NCBI GenBank assembly: GCA_951812965.1
Contig: OX638341.1
Span: forward strand, 1,470,438 to 1,534,437
Length of the DNA stretch: 64,000 nt
Direction of reading: 5' to 3'
Source of the DNA: an uncultured Pseudohongiella sp.
GTDB taxonomy: Bacteria > Pseudomonadota > Gammaproteobacteria > Pseudomonadales > Pseudohongiellaceae
The notes under the pieces were generated by a model. The model was given only the letters and a program-made list of their open reading frames with translations. It was not told the origin of the DNA and did not search any database. Of the stretch, positions 1 to 9,574 are shown piece by piece. A program made the position numbers and the translations under genes. Within the stretch, counting starts at the first letter, position 1. Every line of letters starts with the position of its first letter.

Positions 1-245
1 ACTTTATTTGTTCGCTACATTGCATAAGGCTGAGATTTGACAGATGAAAAAGAAAGTTACAGGCTTGGCGGTGGGAGTACGAAGAATCGATCTCATCGAT
101 CTGTCAATAAGCTCCCCCTCTGGCATTCAAGCCCCGCCGGGCTAAAGGATCGGAAATTCGCTAACTGACCGCACCGGAATCCGAAGCCGGTCAGTAGCGC
201 GACAAACCTGCCGGAGCTGACGCAAAGGAAAGATTGATACAAGGA
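1..245. other. leader region upstream of the LRR protein
   Basis: No gene is supported here. A small inverted repeat (ATCGAT CTC ATCGAT, near 87-101) could be a protein-binding site, but nothing else backs this. A purine-rich stretch at 225-232 (AAGGAAAG) is the likely ribosome binding site of the following gene. Confidence 0.4.
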
Positions 246-3200
246 ATGAGCTCGTTGAACAAACGCATACTTTCCGCCTTTGCCTTGCTGGCGGCCCTGC
301 CGGCTGCCGCGCAACTGCCTGACGAGGCCGCGAACCGGGAACATTTCTTTCCCCTGGTTGCCGACGGCGGTGGCTTCCGGTCCTATCTGTTCCTGACCAA
401 TGCAGCCGACGCGGCGAACCAGTGCGCGCTTGCGCTGCAAGGGCCGAATCTCGATACCGGCATATTCGAAGCCAACGATGCGGTGACGCCAGCGGGCGCG
501 GGCGTGACCATCGATCTGCTCGGGGCCGGCGCCAGCCTGACCCTGATCAGTACCGCGGAGCAAGCGCTCGCATTCGGCTACGCGACTCTGGAATGCGCGG
601 AACCCGTGGTTGCCCGGATGCTGCTTACCTTGAGCGATAACGGTTCGTCCATAGCCATGACCGCGCTGGAAAGCACACAAGCCGGCAGGGAGTTCCAGTT
701 TTCGGTGCTGCCGCGGCTGGGTCGGCTTGGTCTGCTCTTTTCCAACGACAACAGCGTTGCCGCCGCCTGCGCCGTCGAGCTGGAAGACGCCGAGGGCGCA
801 AGCGCGGGCGGGGGAAACGTTGCCTTGCCCGCGCAATCAACCGCCTTGCAGTTTCTCGGCGATCTCATTCCAATCCCGGACGGATTCGATACCGGCGTCG
901 TCACGCTGTCCTGCAATGAGGCAATCGCGGCGCTCGGACTTCCCCTCAATGGCGCCACCTTTACCGCGCTGCCGGCGATTTCCCTGGACAGCGGCAATAC
1001 CGCGCAAGCCTCCCACATCCTGCCTCTTATTGTTGATGGCGATGGATTCCAATCCCAACTGCTGGTGACGAATCTCGCGGAAACGGCCAACCAATGCACC
1101 ATGAATCTGCTCGGGGCCGGGCTGGACGGCGGCAGATTCACAAACTCTGATGGCGTAACCGCCGCCGGGTCCGGCGCCACGCTGGAACTCGCGGACCAGG
1201 GCGATACCTTGTCTATGCTCGGCAGCGGCGAGCAGGCGCTCGCCTTCGGCTATGCCACGCTCGACTGCGACCAACCCGCGACCGCCTTGAATCTGCTGTC
1301 CGTGAGCGCGCAAGGCAGCCCGGTCGGCATGGCGGTCATCCCCAGTTCGCGGACGGCGGGGAGCTTCGCGTTTCCGGTCGTGCCGCAAGCCGGAAGATTG
1401 GCGCTGGTCTTCACTAACGATGCGGATACCGGGGCTTCCTGCACCATCGAGCTGAATGACCACGAGGGCGGAAACGCAGGCAGACAGTCCGTGCCGATTG
1501 CCGCGAAATCCACCGCCTTGCGATTTCTCGCGGACTTGTTTGATCGGGTGGACGAATTCCCCGGCGGAGAGGCGGCGGTTTTCTGCGACCCGGAAGTCGA
1601 TGCCATATCGTTGTCGCTCAGTGGCGCCGTCTTCGCGGCGCTGCCGCCCACGATTTTTTCCTCGATCGAGCTGGAGCCGGATCTCATGCCGGTTTTCGGC
1701 AACATATCGTTCCCGCAAAAGAAAGTGTACCCACCCGACGCGCCCATCGAACCACTGCAACTGCCGACAGCTTTTGGCGGCAATGCGCCGTTGAGCTACT
1801 CCCTTGAGCCGGAGGTGCCCGGATTGCGCTTCGACGCCACTACGCGCCAACTCACGGGTACTCCGACAGTTCTTGGTGATTATCAGATGACCTACACCGT
1901 TTCGGATTCGGATGAAGATCAAGTTTCACTTTCATTTACCATTACCGTAGAACCCGATAGAACTATCGGAGCAGTGATCGTATCTATTCCGGATGACAAT
2001 CTGCGAGACTTGCTTTTAGAAACTCTGGGTAAAGAGTCAGACGAGCCAATATACGATTTTGAATTGGAAGAGCTTAGGCGTCTGGATGCAAGCAATGCGG
2101 GGATCGAGAATCTTGAAGGGCTGCAATACGCCAAGCAACTAGAGTACCTCGATCTCGGACCAGCTCCCTATGACCCGGTGAACGGATACGTAAACAGTAA
2201 CCGACTGTCAGATCTTTCGCCGATATTCGAACTGGAGAATTTGACTTACTTGTACTTGGATCTCAACGATTTGCGGGGAGTCATACCTCCAGAACTTGGG
2301 CAACTAACAAAACTAAGATATTTGAATCTTGAGAACAATAATCTGACTGGATCTATTCCTCCGGAACTGGGAGCGCTGACTGAACTGCAGAGTCTGAACC
2401 TTTACGGCAATCAATTAAGCGGCTCGATACCTGCAGAACTGGGGGCGTTGACTGAACTGAGGTATCTGTACCTCTGGAGAAATCAATTGAGCGGCTCGAT
2501 CCCTTCGGAGCTGGGAGCGTTGACTAAACTGACGTCTCTGAACCTTGGGTTCAATCAATTAAGCGGCCCGATCCCTGCGGAACTGGGAGCGTTGACTGAA
2601 CTGACGTCTTTGGACCTTGCGTACAATCAATTAAGCGGGCCGATCCCTGCGGAACTGGGAGCGTTGACTGAACTGACGAGTCTGAGACTTTCGTCCAATC
2701 AATTAAGCGGCCCGATCCCTGCGGAACTGGGAGCGCTTCATGATCTTACATTTCTGGACCTAGGAGACAATCAACTAAGTGGCCCGATACCTTCGGAACT
2801 GGGAGCATTGACTGAACTGACGTTTCTGTTTCTCTCATTCAATCAATTAAGTGGCCCGATCCCTGCGGAACTGGGAGCGTTGACTGAACTGACATATCTG
2901 GACCTCCGGAGCAATCAATTGAGCGGCGGGGTTCCAGCAGCCCTGCAAGCCATTTGCAATATCGCCGGTGTGCGTTGCGAATTCGCCGACAGCCATAGCC
3001 CACCGAGCTTCGCTAATGTCAGCGCGCCGCGGGATCAGACTTACACACTCGGCAAGGAGATCGAACCACTGCAACTGCCGGCAGCCTTTGGCGGAGATGC
3101 GCCAATCGTCTATCTGTTGGAGCCGGAAGTGCCCGGGCTGGAATTCGACAGTGAAACACGGCAACTCAGTGGCGCGCCGTCTGCAACTGGTGTGTACACC

Positions 3201-5801
3201 ATGTCCTACAGCGCAAGGGATATTGACTTTGACGCCGATACTCTCGAATTCACCATAACGGTGGTCGTTACGGTAACGTCGGAATCCCTTATCAACGTCA
3301 ACGGTTGCAGTGATGGCAGTTTCGTCGCTGATCCCAGTGGCAACCCGGAACTGGTTAGCGACTGCCAGTCACTGGTTGGCTTCGCCAACGCACTGATCGA
3401 GACCGGCCTGATTGCGGAAGACAATGTGATTCGTCAATGGGGTTCGGGCGATCAATTTAAGCTGGATAGATGGGATGGGATTGGGGTTTCCGGCTCACGG
3501 ATCGATAGCATTAATTTGCGTGGACGCGAGCTCAAAGGCGATATCCCTCCCCATCTTGGTGAACTGAGCGCGTTAACCAACCTGTACTTGAGAAGTAACG
3601 AATTGAGTGGCTCGATTCCTTCGGAACTGGGTGCGTTGATTAAACTGGAGAGGCTGGATCTATATAGCAATCAAGTAAGCGGCCCGATACCTGCGGAACT
3701 GGGAGCTTTGACTGAACTGACGTCTCTGAGCCTTGGGATCAATCAATTAAGCGGGCCGATCCCTGCGGAACTGGGAGCGTTGACTGAACTGACGTCTTTG
3801 AGCCTTGGGAACAATCAATTAAGCGGGCCGATCCCTGCGGAACTGGGAGCTTTGACTGAACTGACGTCTCTGAGCCTTGGGATCAATCAATTAAGCGGTC
3901 CGATCCCTGCGGAACTGGGAGCGTTGACTGAACTGACGTCTTTGAGCCTTGGGAACAATCAATTAAGCGGTCCGATCCCTGCGCAACTGGGAGCGTTGAC
4001 TGAACTGACGTCTCTGAGCCTTGGGATCAATCAATTAAGCGGTCCGATCCCTGCGGAACTGGGAGCGTTGACTGAACTGACGTCTTTGAGCCTTGGGAAC
4101 AATCAATTAAGCGGGCCGATCCCTGCGGAACTGGGAGCGTTGACTGAACTGACGTCTCTGTACCTAGGAGACAATCAATTAAGCGGCTCGATACCTTCGG
4201 AACTGGGAGCGTTGACTGAACTGACGTCTCTGAGCCTTGGGAACAATCAATTAAGTGGAACCATACCCTGGGACTTCCGGGGACGCGTTATCCAGCAAAA
4301 GCTTTCGCTGAATATTTCTGGAAATCTGATCACCGGGTATGCGGCGCCGCCCGCGAGAATCCGCAATCCAGCCTACTCTCCGGAAGCGGCCGAAAATGGC
4401 AATGCCGCCCACCACTCGATTTCCTACTTCCAGGGGCCGCTGCTGCTGGAATGGGACTGGCAAGGAGAGCGGGTCGAGCATCAGACGCCAATCCTAGGGC
4501 GCTGGGCCGGGCTGGCGGTGAGTATCGATCATGCGGTGGAAGAACCACCATTGGTCATTAGCCGGATTCTGGACGCGCGGAATATGGTGCTGGCCGAGAG
4601 TCTCGCCGAAGCGGCGCCTCCCGTCACGGAAGAAATCGCCCCTGGCCAGTGGCGCACCGAGTATATGTTTCACTTGCCGGGCGAATTGTTTCAGGCCGGC
4701 AATCAGATCGTGCATGTCATCGACCCGGATGACGAGCTTGCCGAAACCGATGAAACGGACAACGTGGCGGAACCCATCGTTGTGTATGGCGAACAACCGC
4801 CAAAGTTCCGGGTGACATTCATTCCGGTGCAACTCGCCACGCAAGAGGAATTTATATGGAGTGGCGAGCTTGATCCCGAGGCGCTGATGGCGGGGACGCT
4901 GGCTTTTTTACCGATCGCCGATGACTTCGAGGCTCGAATCGGCCCGCCGCTTGCGTCCAAGGTAGAAACAACAAAGTTTGAAGCAATCGGCAAAGTGCGG
5001 GAGTTGTGGAATTTGGAAGCGGACCCGGACGAGTTCTATCACGGCATCGTAATGAATGAGATTGTTGGAGGGATTGGTGGGGGTCGGATTGCTGTAAGCG
5101 ACTATAATTCGATACACAGAGTCATTCCGCACGAATTCGGCCACAACCTTAACCTGCGGCACACACCGGGTTGTGATGCAGTTGGTGTCGACGAAAACTA
5201 CCCGTATCCGGATGGCCAACTGGGGCCTGAGCGGGGCTGGGAACTGAACTGGCGGCGATTCATATCGGGAGAAAACGAGGACTACAGCGACGTGATGTCC
5301 TATTGCCTGCGACAGAAATTCATTTCGAGCTATAACTACCGTCTGGCTTCGGAGTATTGGCTATCTTCTGGTAACGAAACCAGCACCAGTATGGTGACGA
5401 CGGCGCCGCTTGTCGAAGGCGAAGGGTATTCCCCGGATCCGGTTTCGGGAGGAGGATCCGGCGCGAGTTCGAGTCAGGCTGCTTCAACATCGGCGGACAG
5501 CGCCAGCATAGCCCTGTCCGGCCGGATCAGCGCCGCCGGCGCGTGGAGCCTCACCCAGGCGCAGTTGTCCAGGCGGGCGCCACGTGCGCCGCCGGTGGAA
5601 GGTGCCTATACGCTGATCCTGTTCGACGGCGCTGGTATACAAGTTTACGGAGAGCCGCTTACGATCATGGAACTCAGCCATGGCGATGAGTCGTTCTGGG
5701 CGGCGCGGACGCCGATACCGCTGCGCACGGCCCGAGAAATCGTGATCCTGGATGCCCGGGGCGTTGAAGTGCTGCGGCAACCGCTGCCGGAACTGGAGTG
5801 A
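246..5801 (+). CDS. secreted plant-type LRR protein with C-terminal metzincin protease
   Basis: About 1851 residues. The ATG at 246 is preferred over the TTG at 234 because it starts a clean signal peptide (MSSLNKRILSAFALLAALPA). Next come two homologous modules of about 220 residues (~25-250 and ~260-470). An Ig-like putative-cadherin (He_PIG) domain follows (~490-572), then a plant-type LRR block (~618-905) of 24-residue LGALTEL..L.L..NQLSGPIP repeats. A second He_PIG domain (~918-1008), an LRR N-cap-like stretch and a second LRR block (~1085-1350) come next. A CARDB-like segment (~1410-1515) precedes a zinc protease. That protease shows HEFGHNLNLRH at 1629-1639 and a Met-turn DVMSYC around residue 1684, as in reprolysin-like metzincins; the usual Gly of HExxHxxGxxH is Asn. 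Likely exported and involved in adhesion or protein degradation. The substrate is unknown. Both LRR blocks are also near-exact DNA repeats. Confidence 0.85.
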   Translation: MSSLNKRILSAFALLAALPAAAQLPDEAANREHFFPLVADGGGFRSYLFLTNAADAANQCALALQGPNLDTGIFEANDAVTPAGAGVTIDLLGAGASLTLISTAEQALAFGYATLECAEPVVARMLLTLSDNGSSIAMTALESTQAGREFQFSVLPRLGRLGLLFSNDNSVAAACAVELEDAEGASAGGGNVALPAQSTALQFLGDLIPIPDGFDTGVVTLSCNEAIAALGLPLNGATFTALPAISLDSGNTAQASHILPLIVDGDGFQSQLLVTNLAETANQCTMNLLGAGLDGGRFTNSDGVTAAGSGATLELADQGDTLSMLGSGEQALAFGYATLDCDQPATALNLLSVSAQGSPVGMAVIPSSRTAGSFAFPVVPQAGRLALVFTNDADTGASCTIELNDHEGGNAGRQSVPIAAKSTALRFLADLFDRVDEFPGGEAAVFCDPEVDAISLSLSGAVFAALPPTIFSSIELEPDLMPVFGNISFPQKKVYPPDAPIEPLQLPTAFGGNAPLSYSLEPEVPGLRFDATTRQLTGTPTVLGDYQMTYTVSDSDEDQVSLSFTITVEPDRTIGAVIVSIPDDNLRDLLLETLGKESDEPIYDFELEELRRLDASNAGIENLEGLQYAKQLEYLDLGPAPYDPVNGYVNSNRLSDLSPIFELENLTYLYLDLNDLRGVIPPELGQLTKLRYLNLENNNLTGSIPPELGALTELQSLNLYGNQLSGSIPAELGALTELRYLYLWRNQLSGSIPSELGALTKLTSLNLGFNQLSGPIPAELGALTELTSLDLAYNQLSGPIPAELGALTELTSLRLSSNQLSGPIPAELGALHDLTFLDLGDNQLSGPIPSELGALTELTFLFLSFNQLSGPIPAELGALTELTYLDLRSNQLSGGVPAALQAICNIAGVRCEFADSHSPPSFANVSAPRDQTYTLGKEIEPLQLPAAFGGDAPIVYLLEPEVPGLEFDSETRQLSGAPSATGVYTMSYSARDIDFDADTLEFTITVVVTVTSESLINVNGCSDGSFVADPSGNPELVSDCQSLVGFANALIETGLIAEDNVIRQWGSGDQFKLDRWDGIGVSGSRIDSINLRGRELKGDIPPHLGELSALTNLYLRSNELSGSIPSELGALIKLERLDLYSNQVSGPIPAELGALTELTSLSLGINQLSGPIPAELGALTELTSLSLGNNQLSGPIPAELGALTELTSLSLGINQLSGPIPAELGALTELTSLSLGNNQLSGPIPAQLGALTELTSLSLGINQLSGPIPAELGALTELTSLSLGNNQLSGPIPAELGALTELTSLYLGDNQLSGSIPSELGALTELTSLSLGNNQLSGTIPWDFRGRVIQQKLSLNISGNLITGYAAPPARIRNPAYSPEAAENGNAAHHSISYFQGPLLLEWDWQGERVEHQTPILGRWAGLAVSIDHAVEEPPLVISRILDARNMVLAESLAEAAPPVTEEIAPGQWRTEYMFHLPGELFQAGNQIVHVIDPDDELAETDETDNVAEPIVVYGEQPPKFRVTFIPVQLATQEEFIWSGELDPEALMAGTLAFLPIADDFEARIGPPLASKVETTKFEAIGKVRELWNLEADPDEFYHGIVMNEIVGGIGGGRIAVSDYNSIHRVIPHEFGHNLNLRHTPGCDAVGVDENYPYPDGQLGPERGWELNWRRFISGENEDYSDVMSYCLRQKFISSYNYRLASEYWLSSGNETSTSMVTTAPLVEGEGYSPDPVSGGGSGASSSQAASTSADSASIALSGRISAAGAWSLTQAQLSRRAPRAPPVEGAYTLILFDGAGIQVYGEPLTIMELSHGDESFWAARTPIPLRTAREIVILDARGVEVLRQPLPELE
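2270..2950 (+). repeat. 72-bp tandem repeats, first LRR block
   Basis: In-frame 72-bp units (24 codons) encode LRRs of the GPIPAELGALTELTSL type. Units are similar but more diverged than in the second block. Confidence 0.85.
3705..4255 (+). repeat. near-identical 72-bp units arranged as 144-bp dimers, second LRR block
   Basis: Eight 72-bp units begin with the phrase CGTCTCTGAG or CGTCTTTGAG at about 3721, 3793, 3865, 3937, 4009, 4081, 4153 and 4225. The first six alternate strictly: CTC with a GGGATC ending, then TTT with a GGGAAC ending. This makes three copies of a 144-bp dimer. Such nucleotide identity indicates recent expansion by unequal recombination or slippage. Confidence 0.85.
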
Positions 5802-6019
5802 TCGATTCAGCTCCCAAATCGGGGTGGGGCAGTCTTGCGGTATCGCCTTTTCAGGTGGCCATCCAGCAATAGTAGAGTTTATGGCGGAGTTTATGGGACA
5901 CCCACTCTGCTAGAACACCCATAGGTCGAAGTGGGGCTCCCATATCGATGCTGCGAGAAGCCGCTCACGTCAGATCTGTTATTGACTGCTGTTTATAGGC
6001 ACCATGCACTCTGCTAGTG

Positions 6020-6315
6020 ATCTAATTGTTTCGGCACAGCGGTCTGAAAGAACTTTAGGAGGAAGGGTGCTCGGCGCGGGTGGCACAGGGCAGTGTTTCG
6101 AAGCTATTGCGCATCCTCACCGCGCTGAACCGGAGCAGCATCCCAATTGGAATGGATATTCCCGCTATAGGTTGCATCCACTAAAAGACCGCACGAAAGG
6201 ACGACATGCCGTCACCGTATCGGCCATCTGGCGACTGACATTTCGGTTCGAAGACGGACACGCGGTGGATGTCGGTTATCTGGATTATTACCAGGATATC
6301 CTGACATGGCATTGA
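6020..6315 (+). pseudogene. higB: broken HigB-type toxin gene
   Basis: The C-terminal half, read from about 6165, gives YRLHPLKDRTKG then AIWRLTFRFEDGHAVDV, the hallmark of RelE/HigB mRNA interferases. The N-terminal half is found in the next frame: LFRHSGLKEL, then ARVAQGSVSKLLRILTALNR and GMDIP. That frame carries stops at 6023-6025 (TAA) and 6056-6058 (TAG). The two halves are joined by a frameshift near 6165. A 103-codon open frame starts at 6004, but its first half is nonsense in that frame. The toxin is therefore dead. A decayed antitoxin gene overlaps its end. Confidence 0.75.
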
Positions 6316-6490
6316 AGGTCCCGGTGCACCCTGGCGCAATCGTGCGAGAAGGTTGTTTGAAGCCGTTGGCCTTATCGGTTTCGGAAGGCGCAAGGCGGTT
6401 CGGCGTCGGGCGTCAAGCGCATTGTCGCTGCATAGAGTTCGTTTAACGCACGGAACAATCTCCAGATTTGAGTTGCTCCGGTGTGAGAGG
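6306..6490 (+). pseudogene. higA: remnant of HigA-type antitoxin gene
   Basis: The ATG at 6306 overlaps the end of the toxin frame. It reads HPGAIVREGCLKPLALSVSE, then GARRFGVGRQA, the start of the HigA XRE-type helix-turn-helix family. The frame then shifts near 6418 and stops at 6444-6446. The continuation ALSLHRVRLTHGTISRFELL lies in another frame and weakly resembles the rest of the HTH. The order toxin then antitoxin is the normal higBA order. Confidence 0.65.
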
Positions 6491-6501
6491 GTTTATTTCG
6501 C

Positions 6502-6507
6502 TATAAT
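6502..6507 (+). promoter_or_regulatory. possible -10 box of the ABC exporter
   Basis: A perfect TATAAT lies about 75 bp upstream of the ATPase start. I see no good -35 at the usual distance, so this is weak. Confidence 0.25.
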
Positions 6508-6582
6508 GCCGCGCGGATTGAGGCAGACAGCGCCTCGATCCGCGACTTTCCAAGCTGGATTTCCCAGTAACGGCAGGGACGG

Positions 6583-7536
6583 ATGAGCGAGACGGTATTG
6601 CGCCTCGACAAGGTCGACAAGAGCTTCGGCGATTTCAAGGCGGTCGATCAACTCAGCGCGTCGATTATACGGGGAAAGATCTACGGATTTCTCGGGCCGA
6701 ACGGCGCCGGCAAAACTACCACCGTACGCATGATGCTCGACATCTTCAAGCCCGACCGTGGCGAGATCAGGGTGCTGGGGCAATCTTCGGCAATGCTGGT
6801 TCGCGACCGCATCGGTTATCTGCCTGAAGAAAAAGGCTTATACAAGAAAATGAAACTGTGGGCTGTCATTCAGTATTTCGCCATGCTCAAGGGCTTGCCG
6901 GCTCGCGAAGCGAAAGGTCGTGCGCTCTATCTTCTCGAAAAGTACGGACTTGGCGAATTTGCCAATGCCAAGGTGGAATCGCTGTCCAAGGGCATGGCTC
7001 AGAAAGTGCAGTTGTTATGTACCGTAGCCCACACTCCAGAACTTGTGATACTCGACGAACCGTTCGGCGGGCTCGACCCGGTGAATCAGGCGGCGCTGGA
7101 AAGCATGATAGAAGAATTGGCCTCCGAAGGTCGGACGGTGATATTTTCCACGCATGTCATGCAACATGCGGAGCGACTATGTGATCAAATTTTGCTGGTG
7201 GCCGGAGGCAGGAAGATTTTCGATGGGACAGTGAGCGAGGCAAAGGCCACGATTCCCGGCAGTGTTGTTTTGCAGACTGACAGCGATGTGTCTGTTCTGG
7301 ATTCCGTTACGGGAGTGACAAGCATCGAATCCGTCGAGTGCGCAAACGACGGGGCAATGCAATCCTGGCGCTTGCACATAAGCGATCGACTAGACCCGCA
7401 AGACGTACTCGGCGCCTGTTTTGACCGCAGCATCAGGCTCAAGAGATTCGAAGTAAACGATCCAACCCTGCATGATGTTTTTTTGCATCTCGTGGGGAAC
7501 GGGAACCAAGCAACAAGGACCGATCAAGCGGCATGA
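6583..7536 (+). CDS. ABC exporter ATP-binding protein, NatA-like
   Basis: 317 residues. The Walker A motif GPNGAGKT is at 38-45. The signature is LSKGM at 134-138 instead of LSGGQ, and Walker B LVILDE is at 154-159. A C-terminal domain of about 80 residues follows, as in NatA/YhaQ-type ATPases. It powers the membrane protein encoded directly downstream, whose start overlaps its stop in an ATGA. Likely exports Na+ or another small compound; the substrate cannot be read from sequence. A remnant toxin-antitoxin pair lies just upstream. Confidence 0.85.
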   Translation: MSETVLRLDKVDKSFGDFKAVDQLSASIIRGKIYGFLGPNGAGKTTTVRMMLDIFKPDRGEIRVLGQSSAMLVRDRIGYLPEEKGLYKKMKLWAVIQYFAMLKGLPAREAKGRALYLLEKYGLGEFANAKVESLSKGMAQKVQLLCTVAHTPELVILDEPFGGLDPVNQAALESMIEELASEGRTVIFSTHVMQHAERLCDQILLVAGGRKIFDGTVSEAKATIPGSVVLQTDSDVSVLDSVTGVTSIESVECANDGAMQSWRLHISDRLDPQDVLGACFDRSIRLKRFEVNDPTLHDVFLHLVGNGNQATRTDQAA

Positions 7537-8432
7537 ATACTGTCCGGATAGTGGCAAAACGAGAATTTCTGGAAATTGTCCGAACCCGGTCATATTGGCT
7601 TCTGGTTCTGATGCTTCCGGCCATCCTGGTCATAGGGCTTTTCGTAGGATTCGACTTAGGAAGCGGCGTAGAGCCGATAGACTCGGAAATTGTGGTCGAT
7701 GCGTTTCGAGATATCGGGGCAGGGCAAGCAGCAGCCTTTTTCCCCTACTTGACGCTAATTGTCCTCATTCAATCGATGCAATACCTGCTCAGTAACATGG
7801 TCGAAGAAAGATCCAGTCGCATAATTGAAATGTTGCTATCGTCGATTACCCCCGACGAATTGATGAAAGGAAAACTCCTGGGTGTTGGGCTTGCCATTTT
7901 CCTTTCCCTCGGCATTTGGCTGCTTTCATTATTGGCCATTGCCTATATTGCATTTTCTTTCCTTACCGATAGTTCCGTTTCAGTCATGTCGGGAATAATC
8001 GGCGAGTTACTCGGTTTCGAGCTGCTATTGCTGCTCCTGTTCTACTTCATATGTAGCTATGCGCTGTATTCCGGATTCTTTCTCGCGATCGGCGCCTTGT
8101 GCGACACCTTGAAGGAAGCGCAGGGGATGATGTTTCCGATTTCGCTTGTGATAATTCTGCCTTTCGCAATTTTTCCTCTCCTAATTCTTGGGGAAAACGA
8201 AAGTTCCATTCGAATTTTGTCCTGGATTCCATTGTTTACCCCTTATCTGATGCTGGAGCGCATAAATTCGGGAACTGCTTCAATGATCGATTTTATCGGA
8301 AGTTCGGTGCTGCTGATTGCAAGTATCTATTTCGTACTCTGGCTGTCCGCAAGAGTTTTTCGATATGGTGTGCTGAGATCTGGGCAGCCTCCGAGACTAG
8401 TCGAAATCTTTCGCAGTATCCGCTCCTCCTGA
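7533..8432 (+). CDS. ABC-2 type exporter permease, NatB-like
   Basis: 299 residues. One hydrophobic segment lies near 20-45 and a cluster of five follows from ~65 to 285, the usual ABC-2 permease layout. The motif NMVEERSSRIIEMLLSSITP is typical of NatB/YhaP permeases. The ATGA overlap with the ATPase implies translational coupling. The protein is shorter than NatB (~390 residues) because it lacks most of the large periplasmic loop after the first membrane segment. Confidence 0.8.
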   Translation: MNTVRIVAKREFLEIVRTRSYWLLVLMLPAILVIGLFVGFDLGSGVEPIDSEIVVDAFRDIGAGQAAAFFPYLTLIVLIQSMQYLLSNMVEERSSRIIEMLLSSITPDELMKGKLLGVGLAIFLSLGIWLLSLLAIAYIAFSFLTDSSVSVMSGIIGELLGFELLLLLLFYFICSYALYSGFFLAIGALCDTLKEAQGMMFPISLVIILPFAIFPLLILGENESSIRILSWIPLFTPYLMLERINSGTASMIDFIGSSVLLIASIYFVLWLSARVFRYGVLRSGQPPRLVEIFRSIRSS

Positions 8433-8489
8433 AATCGCTATTGACGGCAATACCGATCTTGCAAATACTGGCGTTAATCTCGTTGGTGC

Positions 8490-8513
8490 GGGCGAGGCAT
8501 GCCTCGCCCCTAC
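8490..8513. repeat. dispersed palindrome, copy 1
   Basis: The exact core GGGCGAGGCATGCCTCGCCC is followed by CTACAGGTGAA. It sits between the exporter permease and the cyclase gene. Confidence 0.9.
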
Positions 8514-8538
8514 AGGTGAACTTAACTGGAGCGAATTC

Positions 8539-9516
8539 ATGATCCATTTTCGTCTGCGGGCCTTGTTGCTCGCCATTGCCCTGTTTTCCTTTTTTCCTGC
8601 CGCTTCGGCTCAGCAGCTCGATCAGGCTACGGTGGACGGGTGGTTTGAGTCTTTGTCCAACTGGGGTCGCTGGGGTCCGGACGACCAGATGGGGACGGTC
8701 AATCTCATTACCGAGGAAACTCGGGTGGCCGCGGCGCGGCTGGTGCAGACGGGCGTTTCGGTCTCGATGGCGCATGAATTGCTGGAAGAGGAGGCGGCGG
8801 ATAACTTCAGTCCCTTCGATCACCGCATGACTTCCATCGGCAGCAGCCCCGGACCCTGGTCCGGAGACTTCGTCGGCGTCTCCTATCATGGCTACGCGCA
8901 TTCGCATCTCGACGCGCTTTGTCATCGGTTCCAGTTCGGTACGATGTACAACGGCTACCCGGAAGATGAGGTCACCGAGGAGGGCTGCGCCAGGCTGGCG
9001 ATCACGTCCTTCGGCGATGGCATCTTCGGCCGCGGCATCGTCATGGATTTTCCCGCAATGCGCGGCGTCGACTGGCTTGAGAACGGCACCGCGATCACTA
9101 CGGAATGGTTGAATGAGTGGGAGGAATTGCATGGGATTACCGTCGGCGCGGGCGATATCGTGCTGATCCGCACCGGGCGCTGGCCCCGGCGCGAAGCGCT
9201 TGGGCCGTGGAATCTGGCGGAGAATTCCGCCGGTCTGCACGCCTCGGTGGTGCAATGGCTCAAGGAGCGGGACGTGGCGCTGATCGGCAGTGATTCGGCG
9301 CTGGATGTAAAGCCTTCGGGTGTCGAGGGTTACGGCTCGCCGGTGCATGCCCTGGTGCTGGTCGCCCTGGGTATGCCGATTTTCGACAATCTGGACCTGG
9401 AAGCGGTGGCGGTTGAAGCCGAACGTCACGGCCGGGCGGAGTTTCTGTTTACGACCGCGCCATTGCGTGTTTCGGGCGGAACTGGTTCGCCGTTGAATCC
9501 GATTGCCACGTTTTGA
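8539..9516 (+). CDS. exported cyclase-family metal-dependent hydrolase
   Basis: 325 residues with a signal peptide (first ~25). It belongs to the cyclase / kynurenine formamidase-like family (PF04199). The metal-binding motif HLDALCH is at 123-129, matching HxDxxxH. GAGDIVLIRTGR and SDSALDVKPSG are further family landmarks. The closest relatives are annotated only as cyclase family proteins, so the substrate is unknown. Exported location is unusual for kynurenine formamidase itself. It stands alone between two repeat copies. Confidence 0.75.
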   Translation: MIHFRLRALLLAIALFSFFPAASAQQLDQATVDGWFESLSNWGRWGPDDQMGTVNLITEETRVAAARLVQTGVSVSMAHELLEEEAADNFSPFDHRMTSIGSSPGPWSGDFVGVSYHGYAHSHLDALCHRFQFGTMYNGYPEDEVTEEGCARLAITSFGDGIFGRGIVMDFPAMRGVDWLENGTAITTEWLNEWEELHGITVGAGDIVLIRTGRWPRREALGPWNLAENSAGLHASVVQWLKERDVALIGSDSALDVKPSGVEGYGSPVHALVLVALGMPIFDNLDLEAVAVEAERHGRAEFLFTTAPLRVSGGTGSPLNPIATF

Positions 9517-9534
9517 CAGCGGCAATCCACGGGC

Positions 9535-9558
9535 GGGCGAGGCATGCCTCGCCCCTAC
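9535..9558. repeat. dispersed palindrome, copy 2
   Basis: An exact core followed by CTACAGGTG. It lies between the convergent cyclase and TonB receptor genes and may act as a shared transcription end. Confidence 0.9.
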
Positions 9559-9574
9559 AGGTGCCCTGACTTTT

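Noticed and set aside
19-233. Small gene in the first 233 bases
   Set aside because: No frame with ribosome binding site or recognisable product.
837-1922. 361-codon minus-strand frame in the LRR gene
   Set aside because: A shadow of the plus-strand modules, with no recognisable domain.
2270-4255. CRISPR-like array
   Set aside because: The regular 72-bp units are in-frame LRR codons inside one gene, with no unique spacers.
5880-5935. Possible insertion sequence end (TTATGGGACACCCAC)
   Set aside because: It recalls transposon ends, but there is no matching second end, target duplication or transposase.
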